Assembly (NCBI RefSeq): GCF_018491765.1
Contig: NZ_JABWCU010000015.1
Coordinates: 113,879 to 177,878, forward strand
From: Novosphingobium profundi
Lineage (GTDB): Bacteria; Pseudomonadota; Alphaproteobacteria; Sphingomonadales; Sphingomonadaceae
DNA: 64,000 nucleotides
Direction: 5' to 3'
Made by a program: the position numbers and the translations under genes. Positions 1 to 8,922 of the stretch are shown in pieces (the first letter of the stretch is position 1; every line of letters starts with the position of its first letter). The notes beneath the pieces were generated by a model. The model was not told the DNA's origin. It saw nothing but the letters and a program-made list of their open reading frames with translations, and made no database searches.

Positions 1-31
1 AAACAGAAATCTCGAGAGGATACGTCCCCAC

Positions 32-976
32 ATGACCGGTTTCACCAAACACTCCGAACATGACTTCGCGCCGCTGCCGAGCTGGGAGGCAAGCCTTCCC
101 ACCCTGACAGCCGAGCCCTGGTTCAAGGTTTCCGACAAGAGCCTCCAATTGGAAGGCCTGTGCTTTGATCGGGATGGGAACCTCTACTTCGTCGACGTTT
201 TTGGCGGCACCTTGTTCAAGCTCGAGCTGCCCTCGATGACACTCCACGAAATCTACCATGCTCCGGACGAGAACCCTGCCGCCATCAAGATCCACAAGGA
301 CGGCCGCCTGTTCGTGTGCTGCCTTGGCGACTTCGTGAATGGCCACATTTTCGCGATACAGCCCGATGGCTCGGGTCGCGAGACGATCATCGAGGGCCAT
401 GTCGCGGATGACATGGTGTTCGCGGCGGACGGCAGTTTCTATTTCACCCATTTCGTGGGCAAATCGACCGAGCCGACGGGCGGCGTCTTCCACGTTTCGG
501 CGGATTACAAGACGATCACGCCCATTCTCGACAATATGGCGGGCCCCAACGGGGTAGCCCTCTCGGTCAACGGACGCAGGCTCTGGGCGACCGAGACCAA
601 CGCCAACCGCCTGCACATGATTGAATTGTCGCAAGACGGCCTCAGGGTTGCGCCGTACGGAACGTCGGTCCCCTACCATTTCAGTGGCTACCATGGCCCC
701 GATTCCTGCTGCATCGATGCCGGCGACAATGTCTATGTCGCCATGTACCAGCAGGGACGGGTAATGATCTTCAACCGCAATGGCTGGCCCATAGGGCAGG
801 TCCTGATCCCGGGACGTGAGAAAGGCCAGCTGATGCACGTCACGCATCCGATGCTCGTTCCCGGAACCGACGATCTGCTCATCACCACCAACGATGGCCC
901 TGATGGCGACAAGGGATCGTGGATATTACGCTCAAAGGGCTTTGCCTCGGCCCACACCAGCTTTCAGTTCGATTGA
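32..976 (+). CDS. SMP-30/gluconolactonase-like beta-propeller hydrolase
   Basis: A 314-residue protein with the repeated beta-propeller pattern of SMP-30/gluconolactonase/LRE proteins: an early LEGLCFDRDGNLYFVDVFGG blade, GPNGVALSVNGRRLWATETN near residue 170 (the metal-ligand Asn region) and a later GPDSCCIDAGDNVYVAMYQQ blade. Family members are calcium- or zinc-dependent lactonases that open sugar or other lactones. There is no signal peptide, so it should be cytoplasmic. A purine-rich GAGAGGA lies just upstream of the ATG. The SDR gene follows on the same strand after about 14 bases and a PEP-mutase-like gene follows that, so the three probably form a catabolic operon. The lactone substrate is unknown. 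The fold assignment is firm and the exact reaction is inferred. Confidence 0.85.
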   Translation: MTGFTKHSEHDFAPLPSWEASLPTLTAEPWFKVSDKSLQLEGLCFDRDGNLYFVDVFGGTLFKLELPSMTLHEIYHAPDENPAAIKIHKDGRLFVCCLGDFVNGHIFAIQPDGSGRETIIEGHVADDMVFAADGSFYFTHFVGKSTEPTGGVFHVSADYKTITPILDNMAGPNGVALSVNGRRLWATETNANRLHMIELSQDGLRVAPYGTSVPYHFSGYHGPDSCCIDAGDNVYVAMYQQGRVMIFNRNGWPIGQVLIPGREKGQLMHVTHPMLVPGTDDLLITTNDGPDGDKGSWILRSKGFASAHTSFQFD

Positions 977-990
977 TCAGGAGAATGTCC

Positions 991-1737
991 ATGCGCCTTG
1001 AAGGCAAGGTTGCCATTGTCACCGGAGCCGCGCGCGGCATCGGTCTGGCCATCGCCGAAACCTATGCGCGCGAGGGGGCCAGTGTCCTCCTCGCCGATCT
1101 CGACGGCGACGAGGCCGCCAAGGCCGCTGGACGGCTTGCGGCCGCATACCCGGGGTCCTTCGCCGCAGCCCATACCGACGTTGCATCCAAGGCCGACTGC
1201 GTCGCGATGTTCGCCACTGCGCACGAGGCGCTGGGGCCGGTCGATATCCTGGTCTGCAACGCCGGGATCGTACGCCCGGCCGCTGCGATTGAGGACATCT
1301 CGCCCGAAACCTGGGACAAGGTGATCGGGATCAATCTCATGGGCGCCATCTATCCTACCCAGGTCTTTGCCCCCGAGGCAAAGGAACGGGGAACTGGCCG
1401 GATTATCTACATGGCCTCGGTTGCGGGCGAAGTCGGCGGGGTCTCGGCCGAAATGACCTACTCGGTCACTAAGGCGGGCGTCCTGTGCCTGACCAAGGCA
1501 ACCGCCAAGCAGCTTGCCCCGCATGGCGTGACCGTCAACGCGATTGCGCCGGGTACCATCCAGACTGCCATGACGGACATCCTGCAATACGACGCGTCCG
1601 TCCTCGAATCGATCCCTCTGGGACGTTACGGCGAGGTGTCCGACATAGCCGGGGCCGCCCTCTACCTCGTGTCCGACGATGCGAAGTACGTGACCGGCAC
1701 GACGCTCGACGTGAACGGAGGCCTCTTCATGCGCTGA
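991..1737 (+). CDS. SDR family NAD(P)-dependent oxidoreductase
   Basis: Classical short-chain dehydrogenase of 248 residues. The Rossmann motif TGAARGIG is near residue 12, NAG follows in CNAGIVRP, the catalytic Tyr and Lys lie in YSVTKAG, and the C-terminus has the usual VTGTTLDVNGG. ATG 991 is preferred over the in-frame ATG at 985 because AGGAGA at 979-984 sits 6 bases before 991 but almost touches 985. It probably oxidises or reduces a hydroxyl of the metabolite handled by the flanking lactonase-like and PEP-mutase-like enzymes. This is inferred from position only. The substrate cannot be stated. Confidence 0.9.
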   Translation: MRLEGKVAIVTGAARGIGLAIAETYAREGASVLLADLDGDEAAKAAGRLAAAYPGSFAAAHTDVASKADCVAMFATAHEALGPVDILVCNAGIVRPAAAIEDISPETWDKVIGINLMGAIYPTQVFAPEAKERGTGRIIYMASVAGEVGGVSAEMTYSVTKAGVLCLTKATAKQLAPHGVTVNAIAPGTIQTAMTDILQYDASVLESIPLGRYGEVSDIAGAALYLVSDDAKYVTGTTLDVNGGLFMR

Positions 1738-1800
1738 TGCTGCGCACAACCCGCCGTATCGCTCTCCCCCCCCCCTTCAGGACCTGTGAAAGGCCATCCC

Positions 1801-2688
1801 ATGGATATGTACGAAAAGCGCGTTCGCTTGCGCGAACTGCTTGCCGAACCCGAATGCACGCCCCTGATGGGGGCCTATGACGTGCTCAGCGCGAAGATCG
1901 TCGAGAACACCGGCTTTCCGGTGGTCTACACCGGCAGCCTTGTGACTGGCGCAAGTGCGTTTGGTCTCCCCGATGTCGGGCTTGTGCAGTTGAGCGACCT
2001 GCTCGGCCTCGCTCGTGAAATCGCCAAGGAAACCCGTATCCCCATCGTTTGCGATGCGGACAGCGGGTGGTTCCATGCCGGCAACATCTGGCGAACCGTG
2101 CATGAATTCGAGGCAGCTGGCGTCTCGGGCATCCACATCGAGGACCAGATCTTCGGCAAGCACACCGATCAGGAGGCCCTCCTGACCCCGACCGACGTCA
2201 TGTGCGAGAGGATCCGGGCCTGCTGCGATGCGCGCAAGGATCCAAACTTCATGATCATTGCGCGAACCGACGCGCTCTACCTCCAGGACGATGCCGAAGC
2301 GGCTATCGCCCGGGCCAACTCGTACCTCGAGGCGGGCGCGGACGCGGCTTTTGTCGTGTTCAAGGGCTCCATCAAGGCGCTCAAGAACTTCAGGGCACGG
2401 ATCAAGGGGCCCCTGATCGTGACCAGCGTCGACTTCCAGAATTCGATGGCCGAAGAAACCGAAGCCGGAGCCAATATGTCGGTCTACTGGCCGTTGACGA
2501 TCTTCGCCGCGTTCAAGGCAGTCAAGCACGTCTGCGAACGCTTCTACGAAACCCGCGACGCGACACAGCTCCAGGAATATTGCTTTGACGAAGGCGCTCT
2601 CAACACGCTTATGCCCTACGACCGCTTCGATGAAAATGTGGCGACCTATCGTGTTCGGGACGCATTGCTTCCGTCTGCTGGCGATTGA
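1801..2688 (+). CDS. Isocitrate lyase/PEP mutase superfamily enzyme
   Basis: A 295-residue TIM-barrel protein of the isocitrate lyase/phosphoenolpyruvate mutase superfamily. It shows the MGAYDVLSAKIVE and VYTGSLVTGAS segments, the metal-binding DADSGW, and IEDQ followed by the loop FGKHTD in place of the KKCGH loop of true isocitrate lyases. The missing Cys in that loop argues against isocitrate lyase and for a 2,3-dimethylmalate-lyase, oxaloacetate-hydrolase or related C-C lyase role. ATG 1801 is chosen because GAAAGG lies 7 bases upstream; an in-frame GTG exists at 1786. It is the third gene of the operon and could cleave the product of the SDR step (inference). Confidence 0.85.
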   Translation: MDMYEKRVRLRELLAEPECTPLMGAYDVLSAKIVENTGFPVVYTGSLVTGASAFGLPDVGLVQLSDLLGLAREIAKETRIPIVCDADSGWFHAGNIWRTVHEFEAAGVSGIHIEDQIFGKHTDQEALLTPTDVMCERIRACCDARKDPNFMIIARTDALYLQDDAEAAIARANSYLEAGADAAFVVFKGSIKALKNFRARIKGPLIVTSVDFQNSMAEETEAGANMSVYWPLTIFAAFKAVKHVCERFYETRDATQLQEYCFDEGALNTLMPYDRFDENVATYRVRDALLPSAGD

Positions 2689-2850
2689 ACTCTGAAGCTG
2701 GGAACGAAGTTGGTCAGAAGAACTCCTGAATAGGACCTACCAGCAACAACCGACCCTTTTTTGCCGCTCAGGCGCCGATTTCCAGGCTCCAGAAACGGAC
2801 CTTCCGCTAGGGGGAACTGCACTGACCCTAGCTACATTGGGGCGGGCACC

Positions 2851-3555
2851 TTAAGTCCAGCGAGGGGGCTCCTCGATGGCCAGTCGCTTGGCGGTTCGCC
2901 ACGTCTGGATGACGAAGAAGACAATCAGTAGCGCGCCAATTCCGCCAACAACCAGGTCAAACCATGTAAGCATGCCAAGCAGCACCGGCTGCGATCCGGC
3001 GGCAATCATCGCCAGAGTGAGCCCGATAAGCAGCACTCGCAGTTCGGTAGGGCCGGCATAGGCGTAGGACAGCTTCATCTCGCCCAGTACCCGAACGAGC
3101 AGGAAAGCGTGGATCGACAGGAGGAGGTAGCCTGCCAAAGCCACCAGTGCGACTTCCAGCTGGACATACCGGCTCAGGCCAATGCCCACCACAACGAGCG
3201 TTGTCGCAAATCCATCGCAGCTATGGTCGAGGAAGTAACCGTAGCGCGGCCTCTCGATCTTCCGGTAGCGGGCCAGGCTTCCGTCCATCGAGTCGCCAAA
3301 CCAGTGGATGAAATACCCGGCAATCGACATCCACAGCCAGCCATCACCCAGATTGCTCAAGATATATCCGCTGAAAATTACGAAGGCACCGAACATCCCG
3401 ATCGCGGTCAGGATATCGGGCATGACCCAGCGCGGCATGGAGGCGCAAAGCCGATTGAGGAGCCTGCGCTCTGCGCGCGCGAGGAGGTTCTCCTGGATGC
3501 GATCGATAGGGCCGGCATTCATATTCTTCGGGTTCGACAAAAGTATTCCTGTCAT
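2851..3555 (-). CDS. CDP-alcohol phosphatidyltransferase family protein
   Basis: An integral membrane enzyme of about 234 residues with roughly six hydrophobic segments. It carries the family signature as DGSLAR followed by GYFLDHSCD, giving the D..DG..AR...G...D...D pattern with nine rather than eight residues before the Gly. These enzymes swap CMP on a CDP-alcohol for another alcohol in phospholipid synthesis. The alcohol here is unknown. An in-frame alternative ATG at 3522 gives 223 residues, and neither start has a strong ribosome site. The gene is divergent from the MscS-type channel. The roughly 280-base gap between them holds no recognised feature. Confidence 0.85.
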   Translation of the reverse strand: MTGILLSNPKNMNAGPIDRIQENLLARAERRLLNRLCASMPRWVMPDILTAIGMFGAFVIFSGYILSNLGDGWLWMSIAGYFIHWFGDSMDGSLARYRKIERPRYGYFLDHSCDGFATTLVVVGIGLSRYVQLEVALVALAGYLLLSIHAFLLVRVLGEMKLSYAYAGPTELRVLLIGLTLAMIAAGSQPVLLGMLTWFDLVVGGIGALLIVFFVIQTWRTAKRLAIEEPPRWT

Positions 3556-3837
3556 TCTTTGAGCGCTGCGGCCCACGGATGTGCGGGCATCGGGCGGGCC
3601 GGGCCAAGCTTGTCGATCCGGATGGATCTTCCTCGGCGCAAAGAGGCAAATACGGCCCGTCTCGTGGCCGAAAGGGTCAACCTTGCGACCGTGGCACCGA
3701 GCCACCCCTAGCCGTGGTCCGCACGTGCAGCAACCGGATCGTTGCTGCCGAGCGAGCCGCGCTGTCCGGTCCCGCCACGATTTGCATGCCGGATCGACAC
3801 GCGGCATGGAGCGTGGATCGACACCACCGGAAGCCAC

Positions 3838-4662
3838 ATGCCCTCTATCTTGACCCAACAGATCTACAACTCCGACGTCCTCGCATCGATCGCGCTTGTC
3901 GCCTTTCTCGCGTTGCTGCGCGTCGTCGTCGCCAGGGCCTTGCGGCGCAGGGACGATCTGCCCCAGCACGTCATCCGACGCTGGTCGGCGAATGCCCGCA
4001 ACGCGCTGCTGCTCGTCGGCCTGATCGGCCTCGTCATGATCTGGGCACCGCAATTGCGAACCTTCGCGTTGTCCCTGACCGCATTCGCCGTGGCCATGGT
4101 CGTCGCCATGAAGGAGTTGATCCTGTGTCTTTCGGGGTCGGCCTTGCGGACCTTGACGCGCGCCTTCTCGGTGGGCGACTGCATCGAGCTGGGTGGCATC
4201 CGGGGCGAAGTCCTCGACCACAACCTGATCGCCACCCGCTTGCTGGAAATGGAACGGCGCGAGGGCTCGCTCATCCTCACCGGGCGACACGTCATTGTCC
4301 CGCACAGCCTCCTGTTCGGCGCGCCGCTGCGCGTGGAGCCGGCGGGGCCGGGCAAGGCGTGGCATACGATCGTGCTGACCTTCGAACCCCAGGGCAATCT
4401 GTTCGCTGCGCGCGGCGAAATCCGGGACAGTGCTGTATCGGCCCTGGCATCGATCGAGGCGACCGCACGGTCCGGCTCGCACAGCGCCGCTGGCCCTGCG
4501 TCCGGCCGCGAGGACGTCGAAGTCGCGTTGGGCACCAGCGACATCGGCAAGTACCGCATCGAGATCCGCTTCCCGATCCGCGCCGAACTGGCCCGCAGCG
4601 CAGAGCAGGCCGTCGTCTGCGCGATCGGCAACCTGGTCCACAGCTTGCGCGAGAACAGCTAG
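3838..4662 (+). CDS. Small MscS-family mechanosensitive channel-like protein
   Basis: A 274-residue protein with about three transmembrane helices (around residues 14-30, 55-75 and 80-105) followed by an MscS beta-domain. The motif FSVGDCIELGGIRGEVLDHN corresponds to the conserved DxIxxxGxxGxVxxI region of MscS channels. The C-terminal cytoplasmic part is short. Such channels release solutes on hypo-osmotic shock. ATG 3838 follows GGAAG at about 5 bases. An upstream in-frame extension to 3742 has no membrane or family character and is rejected. The neighbouring cation:proton antiporter suggests a local ion and osmotic-stress theme (inference). Confidence 0.85.
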   Translation: MPSILTQQIYNSDVLASIALVAFLALLRVVVARALRRRDDLPQHVIRRWSANARNALLLVGLIGLVMIWAPQLRTFALSLTAFAVAMVVAMKELILCLSGSALRTLTRAFSVGDCIELGGIRGEVLDHNLIATRLLEMERREGSLILTGRHVIVPHSLLFGAPLRVEPAGPGKAWHTIVLTFEPQGNLFAARGEIRDSAVSALASIEATARSGSHSAAGPASGREDVEVALGTSDIGKYRIEIRFPIRAELARSAEQAVVCAIGNLVHSLRENS

Positions 4663-4697
4663 ATCCAGGCTTGGGTGCGCGCCACCGGACAGCCCAC

Positions 4698-5903
4698 TCA
4701 CGCGTCTCCAGAAACGCCAAGGCGGGCCAGACGCGGCTTGGTCATCGGCACGGTCAGCATGGTAGATCCGACCGCCATCAGCAGGAGGGCGGTGAAAGTC
4801 TCGGGCGTGATGATCGCGCGATCGAGAAGGACGTTGGCGAAGATGATCATGATCAGCGCCTTGGTCTGAAGCATCCAACCGATCAGTGAAGCCTCCCCTT
4901 TGTGCCAACCCAGAAGACGCCCGGCAAGGTGCACTCCGGCAAGCTTGCCCGCGACCGAGGCGAGCAGGAACACCAACGCGGCAACAATCACCGCCATCGC
5001 GCCCATACCGCCCCCGACCCCGAAATTCGTGCGCAGGCCGGTGCTGAGGAAGAACACCGGCATGACGGCAAGCAACAGGAACTCGCGGAACTGGTCGAGC
5101 TTTTCGCGGGTGAACCAGTGCCCGTCGAGCACCACCCCGGCTAGGAAGGCGCCGACCATGAAGTGCAACCCGGACCAGTCGGCGGCGAAGCCCACGGCGG
5201 CCAGCCAGACCAGCGAAAGATGCCAGCGGTCCGGCTCGGGCACCCGGCGGAACAGCGCGCGAATGGCCAAGGCCGCAACCGCGAAGCCGCCGAGGAACAG
5301 GGCCTGGCGACCCATCCGCTCCCAATCGACCAGGATCAGTGCGAGCACGCCCCAGATCGCGATGTCGTCGAGGCTGGCGTAGCGCAGCATCCTCTGCCCC
5401 AGAGGCCTGCGGAAGATGCCGAGCTTCTCCATGAGCAGCACGAGGATCGGCAGCGCGGTGACGGCACAGGCCATGCCGATGCCGAGCACCGCCTGCGGGT
5501 ATGTGCCGCGCGAACCGATCCAGCCAGGCGATCGCAGGAGCAGCGCCGCGGCGAGCGCCCCGAAGGCGAGCGGGGTCAGCAGCGCGCAGGCGGCGGTGAT
5601 CGACGTCTCGCGGCGGTGGGTCCAGGCGTCGGTGAGGTCAAGCTCGAGGCCGGCAACGAAGACGAACATCATCACCGCCCACCAGGCGACACCGTTGAGC
5701 GCCATCATGACCTGGGGGTTGAACACGAAGGCGTGGATCTCGGGGAACCGGGCGCCGAGCACGCCGGGGCCAAGCAGGACGCCCCCGACGATCTGCACCA
5801 CGACGAGCGGCGCCCAGTGTTCGGTGCGCAGCAGGCGCCAGACAAGATAGGGCACGCCGAGGATCACCGTGAGAGCGATCAAATAGACTTCCGAAGTTCC
5901 CAT
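4698..5903 (-). CDS. Cation:proton antiporter (CPA2/Kef-type)
   Basis: A 401-residue polytopic membrane protein with about twelve hydrophobic helices and the Na+/H+ exchanger domain. GGVLLGPGVLGARFPE lies in the second helix region, and FVAGLELDLTDAW and LDDIAIWGVLALILVDWERM carry conserved acidic residues. There is no C-terminal TrkA-N (RCK) domain, so it is a short Kef/NhaP-like exchanger for K+ or Na+ against H+. ATG 5903 is used; a TTG start at 5930 would add nine residues. It is convergent with the MscS gene, whose stop is 36 bases away. Ion specificity cannot be deduced. Confidence 0.85.
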   Translation of the reverse strand: MGTSEVYLIALTVILGVPYLVWRLLRTEHWAPLVVVQIVGGVLLGPGVLGARFPEIHAFVFNPQVMMALNGVAWWAVMMFVFVAGLELDLTDAWTHRRETSITAACALLTPLAFGALAAALLLRSPGWIGSRGTYPQAVLGIGMACAVTALPILVLLMEKLGIFRRPLGQRMLRYASLDDIAIWGVLALILVDWERMGRQALFLGGFAVAALAIRALFRRVPEPDRWHLSLVWLAAVGFAADWSGLHFMVGAFLAGVVLDGHWFTREKLDQFREFLLLAVMPVFFLSTGLRTNFGVGGGMGAMAVIVAALVFLLASVAGKLAGVHLAGRLLGWHKGEASLIGWMLQTKALIMIIFANVLLDRAIITPETFTALLLMAVGSTMLTVPMTKPRLARLGVSGDA

Positions 5904-6390
5904 GGTTGATATGCCGTTCTTCCTGCCCAATTTCGCTTTCGCGCGACATGTGGCCGGTCCCTGTGTCTTGTAAACGGGAATGCTGTCGTGACATATGATC
6001 TTGTGGCGTCAGACAAGGGCTCATTCCGATTTTACCCCTTGTTTTCAGGCGCTATCTCCCTTGCTTCCCGCCAAAGCTGGCAAGAGAATCGACAAGTCGA
6101 ATTTAGCGCAATATCGCGGGCGTCTGTGATGGCTGCCTTTGGCGCTCTGAAGTGGTTTCAGCCGACGGCCCATCCCGGTCGTTCAATGGGTGATTGCCGG
6201 TCCCCCGGTCCGGACGGACAGCTATTCCGGCCCGTATCGACCCTTCGTTGCCGCTCAGACGCTAAAATCCGGCGCCCAGGTGCGGTCCGTCCGCCAACCC
6301 ATTTTGAAAGCGCGGGACGGGCCGATCGCTGACTGTCGCGTCTGGAGAGATCAAGGTGCGATAACTGCCGGTCGGTCACATGGCTTCCAT
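5904..6390. other. Intergenic stretch without recognised genes
   Basis: About 490 bases between the antiporter start and the IS5 remnant. Short open frames exist on both strands, but none has family resemblance, a good ribosome site or coherent composition. It probably holds the antiporter promoter near 5930-6060, where the sequence becomes AT-richer. Nothing else is supported. Confidence 0.4.
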
Positions 6391-6412
6391 CAGGCTCAGG
6401 ACTCACTGATTA
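6391..6412 (+). repeat. IS5 remnant terminal inverted repeat (transposase 3' side)
   Basis: Twenty-two bases that match, inverted and with about three mismatches, the sequence at 7025-7046. The shared core is CAGGCTCAGGAC. The same core (reverse-complemented CCCTGAGCCT) closes the second IS5 copy near 40193. Confidence 0.8.
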
Positions 6413-6983
6413 CGGCCAGAATAGCACGGTGGCAGCGAGAGCGGGGGCCGGGTTGGGCCGCGGTCGTAGCGGGTTGCGAGGCGGCGCCAGCCCTTGAGGC
6501 GACCGAACATGATCTCGATGCGGTTGCGGCGCTTGGATGGGCGCTTGTATCGGCGCTTGCCGTATTTGACCGGCATGGAGCGGGATTTGCGGCCTGGATG
6601 CACGGCTTGATGCCCTTTTTGCTCAAGCGCGTCCCTGAACCATTCGGCGTCATAACCCCGATCGGCCAGCATCCACTTCGCCTTTGGCAGGTCGTCGAGC
6701 CGGGCCGCCGCGCCCGTGTAGTCACTGATCTGGCCAGCCGTGATGAAGAAGCTCAAGGGACGGCCGTTGGCATCGAGACGGCGTGAAGCCTGGTGTCCAT
6801 GCCGCCCTTGGTCCGCCCGATCAGGCGCCCGAGGTCCCCTTTTTCACCCCAAGGCTGGAAGCCGTGCGGTGAGCCTTGAGATAGGTCGCGTCGATCATGA
6901 ACACGTGGCTCTTCATGGCTCTTGGAAAAATACGACGACAGACGCGCCATCTGCTCATTCGTCAGCCAATACAGGTCGCGCAT
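6403..6983 (-). pseudogene. IS5-family transposase, broken by deletion and frameshifts
   Basis: The minus strand begins with the IS427-group N-terminus MRDLYWLTNEQMARL. After YFSKSHEEPRV it jumps directly to the MIDATYLKAHRTASSL segment, so roughly 70-75 residues, including the first catalytic Asp region context, are missing. The reading frame is broken at this junction. A second one-base loss follows the HAV segment (GTCTCGATG where the sister copy has GTCACCGATG). The remaining C-terminus keeps LADRGYDAEWFRDALEQKG and NRIEIMFGRLKGWRRLATRY, which hold the later DDE Asp and Glu. The slippery tract is also altered (AAAAAGGGGACC instead of AAAAAGGGGGGC). It cannot make an active transposase. 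Confidence 0.85.
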
Positions 6984-7024
6984 ACTCAGTCTCCTCGCGA
7001 AGCCTGAATCATTTCGCCGCATGC

Positions 7025-7046
7025 CAATCAATGGGTCCTGAGCCTG
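7025..7046 (-). repeat. IS5 remnant terminal inverted repeat (transposase 5' side)
   Basis: Partner of the repeat at 6391-6412, reading CAGGCTCAGGACCCATTGAT on the minus strand. The transposase start codon (6983) follows about 40 bases inside it. Confidence 0.8.
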
Positions 7047-7062
7047 GGCCCTGAAGGGCCGA

Positions 7063-8922
7063 CTATGTCTCGCCGGGCGTGTGCGGGACGGTTTCGCGCA
7101 ATGGCGTCTCAACATAATAGTCGAGATTGATCTCACGCACTTCGTCTTGCCGCGAGAACACCATGCTGGCGATACCTGCTAGCAACTCCTCAAGGCTCGT
7201 CTGCTGCTCCAACTGCTCGACGACGACGTGCCCAAACGCCGCCATGATGCTGATCGTGATCGGAAGGACATGTTCGTCGCCGGGGTTCTTGTAGCCGGTC
7301 ATCAGCTCGCGCCCAAAAAGCTCCTCGTCCCAGTGCGCAAGGGCCGTACCAGGGCCGCCGTCTCGTTCGACTTCCATCCCACCGAGTGCAGCAAAGCGGC
7401 TAACGGCTTCAGGCGTGAAGAGGCCGGTCGCGGCGTCGAAGAGCCCTTCCCAAATCTCCCAGCCGAAACCGAGAGTGTGTCCGATCTCATGAATAATCGT
7501 TCCGGCGATGCGGTCAGGCGTGAAATCGAGCAGAAATCGGGTGTTGAACTCGACCTGGCCGTAACGAACCCCGCCTTGCTCATACGGCATATAGGCTCGT
7601 GCGATCGTGTTGCCGAGCTGGGTGAAGGTGCCAAGGCGGATTACGATCGAATAGTCGGGCAGGACGAAGCGGTTCCAGAAATTGCAGGCCGCGCGCGCGC
7701 CGTTCTTCAGCCGGTCGTCAACGTCCTTCACGATCTTGTAGGTGATGATGTTCGCCTTAGGCTGCTTGGCTTGCTCGCCGGTGCCGGGCTCCGCAGGCAT
7801 GCCAAGGGCGGGGGCAGATGTCTTTCCGGCTTGGCGGGCCTTCTTGTGCTCGGCTTCGGGCACCGGTCCTTTGGAAAGCTCGCGAGCGCGCAGGAGCCAG
7901 GACAATGTATGTTGAAGCATTGCGGCCCGTGCCTTTTCGTCCGGCAACGTCTGGCGCAATTCGCCGCGGACGTCGGCGCTGCTCGCTGCTGCTTCTCCCA
8001 TCAACGCGTCGATGAGGCCATCGATCGTATCTGCAACCGGCTGTGCGGGTGGAACCGGCGCGAAGTCCTTCTGCCACTTCTCGCTCAGCTGTGAGAATGC
8101 CCGCTTCAGTCTACTCTCCGGGATCGCCGCGCTTGCCGCGCTCGCTTCCAGCTCCTGCCCCAGCGCATAGGTTCGTCCCCAGGAGTCGAAAAACCTCAAG
8201 CCGGTTCTTTCTTCGATTTCCTCGCGCGTGGACGGGTAGTCGGCTGGGCGGGAATCGCGCGGCGCGGTCTGCGGGATTATGAAGCAGTCGAGCTTGACCG
8301 TTGCGGGGGTATCATACGGATATTTGACCGGATCAACGACGATCGCGAAATAGGCTTCCGGTATCGGGACCAGTTTGCCGCCGTCGCGCGAGACATGGTC
8401 CGGGTCGTCTCCGAAGATCGGCCCGACGGTGACCCAGGCATAGTCCCCGCCCTGCATGGTCTGGACCTCTCGGATCGACTGTTCGAGCTTTGCCCAGACG
8501 CCCTGGTTGAGAACCTCATACTGCGGGCTCATGTTCGACATCAGGAACGTCTCCATCTGTGCGAGACGCCCATATTGTCTATTGATCACCTCATTGGGCG
8601 TCATGTGCCCGACGTTAAGGGGAATGGCGCCGATCTTGCCGAAGGTGCGATTGCTCAGCCGCTGTTCCGGATCGATCCTGACATCGGAATAATAATGGAG
8701 GGGCCGGAGGTAATCGACCGCCTGATCCGCATGCGCCACGCAATAGGCCGACCATGCAGGCTGAAGGGTTTTGGGCGAGAAGCCGACGGCATAACCCTGG
8801 TTGATTAGGATCTGCACGGGGCGATCAGGATTGAGGTTCTGCGGTGCGCCGCGCCATAGATGGAGATCGACATGATGCGCCATCGCGGCGCTCAACGGGT
8901 GAATCGTCGTGAAATCGGCCAT
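7063..8922 (-). CDS. Fusion of a NUC-type DNA/RNA endonuclease with an M8 (leishmanolysin-like) metallopeptidase
   Basis: A 619-residue protein without a signal peptide. Residues about 40-230 resemble the DNA/RNA non-specific (EndoG/NUC) nuclease fold: PAWSAY, NVGHMTP (103-109, where the family has DRGH), ETFLMSNMSPQ and NQGVWAKLEQSIRE. The linker (about 240-400) is rich in Ala and charged residues. The C-terminal half contains the zincin motif HEIGHTLGF (from 478) and the downstream HWDEELFGRELMTGY (His 530) typical of M8 peptidases. ATG 8922 is preceded by GGGGAGGGG, a strong ribosome site. A toxin or defence effector is one possible role (inference). Loss of the DR in DRGH may alter or abolish nuclease activity. 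It lies beside a dead IS5 element, which suggests mobility. Confidence 0.75.
   Translation of the reverse strand: MADFTTIHPLSAAMAHHVDLHLWRGAPQNLNPDRPVQILINQGYAVGFSPKTLQPAWSAYCVAHADQAVDYLRPLHYYSDVRIDPEQRLSNRTFGKIGAIPLNVGHMTPNEVINRQYGRLAQMETFLMSNMSPQYEVLNQGVWAKLEQSIREVQTMQGGDYAWVTVGPIFGDDPDHVSRDGGKLVPIPEAYFAIVVDPVKYPYDTPATVKLDCFIIPQTAPRDSRPADYPSTREEIEERTGLRFFDSWGRTYALGQELEASAASAAIPESRLKRAFSQLSEKWQKDFAPVPPAQPVADTIDGLIDALMGEAAASSADVRGELRQTLPDEKARAAMLQHTLSWLLRARELSKGPVPEAEHKKARQAGKTSAPALGMPAEPGTGEQAKQPKANIITYKIVKDVDDRLKNGARAACNFWNRFVLPDYSIVIRLGTFTQLGNTIARAYMPYEQGGVRYGQVEFNTRFLLDFTPDRIAGTIIHEIGHTLGFGWEIWEGLFDAATGLFTPEAVSRFAALGGMEVERDGGPGTALAHWDEELFGRELMTGYKNPGDEHVLPITISIMAAFGHVVVEQLEQQTSLEELLAGIASMVFSRQDEVREINLDYYVETPLRETVPHTPGET

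Larger units (their letters stand above)
6391..7046 (-). mobile_element. Decayed IS5-family (IS427-like) insertion sequence, internally deleted
   Basis: About 656 bp bounded by imperfect 22-bp inverted repeats, CAGGCTCAGGACTCACTGAT at 6391 and the reverse complement of CAGGCTCAGGACCCATTGAT ending at 7046. It encodes a broken DDE transposase on the minus strand. A related copy sits at 39.65-40.19 kb. The element is shorter than the roughly 0.8-0.85 kb usual for this group because of an internal deletion. It borders the NUC-zincin gene directly, 16 bases from that gene's stop. Confidence 0.85.

Noticed and set aside
2851..5325. An 824-codon open frame on the minus strand
   Set aside because: Only its last 234 codons (the CDP-alcohol phosphatidyltransferase) have protein character. 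The rest is antisense to the MscS gene and to part of the antiporter region in the wrong frame, a product of high GC content.
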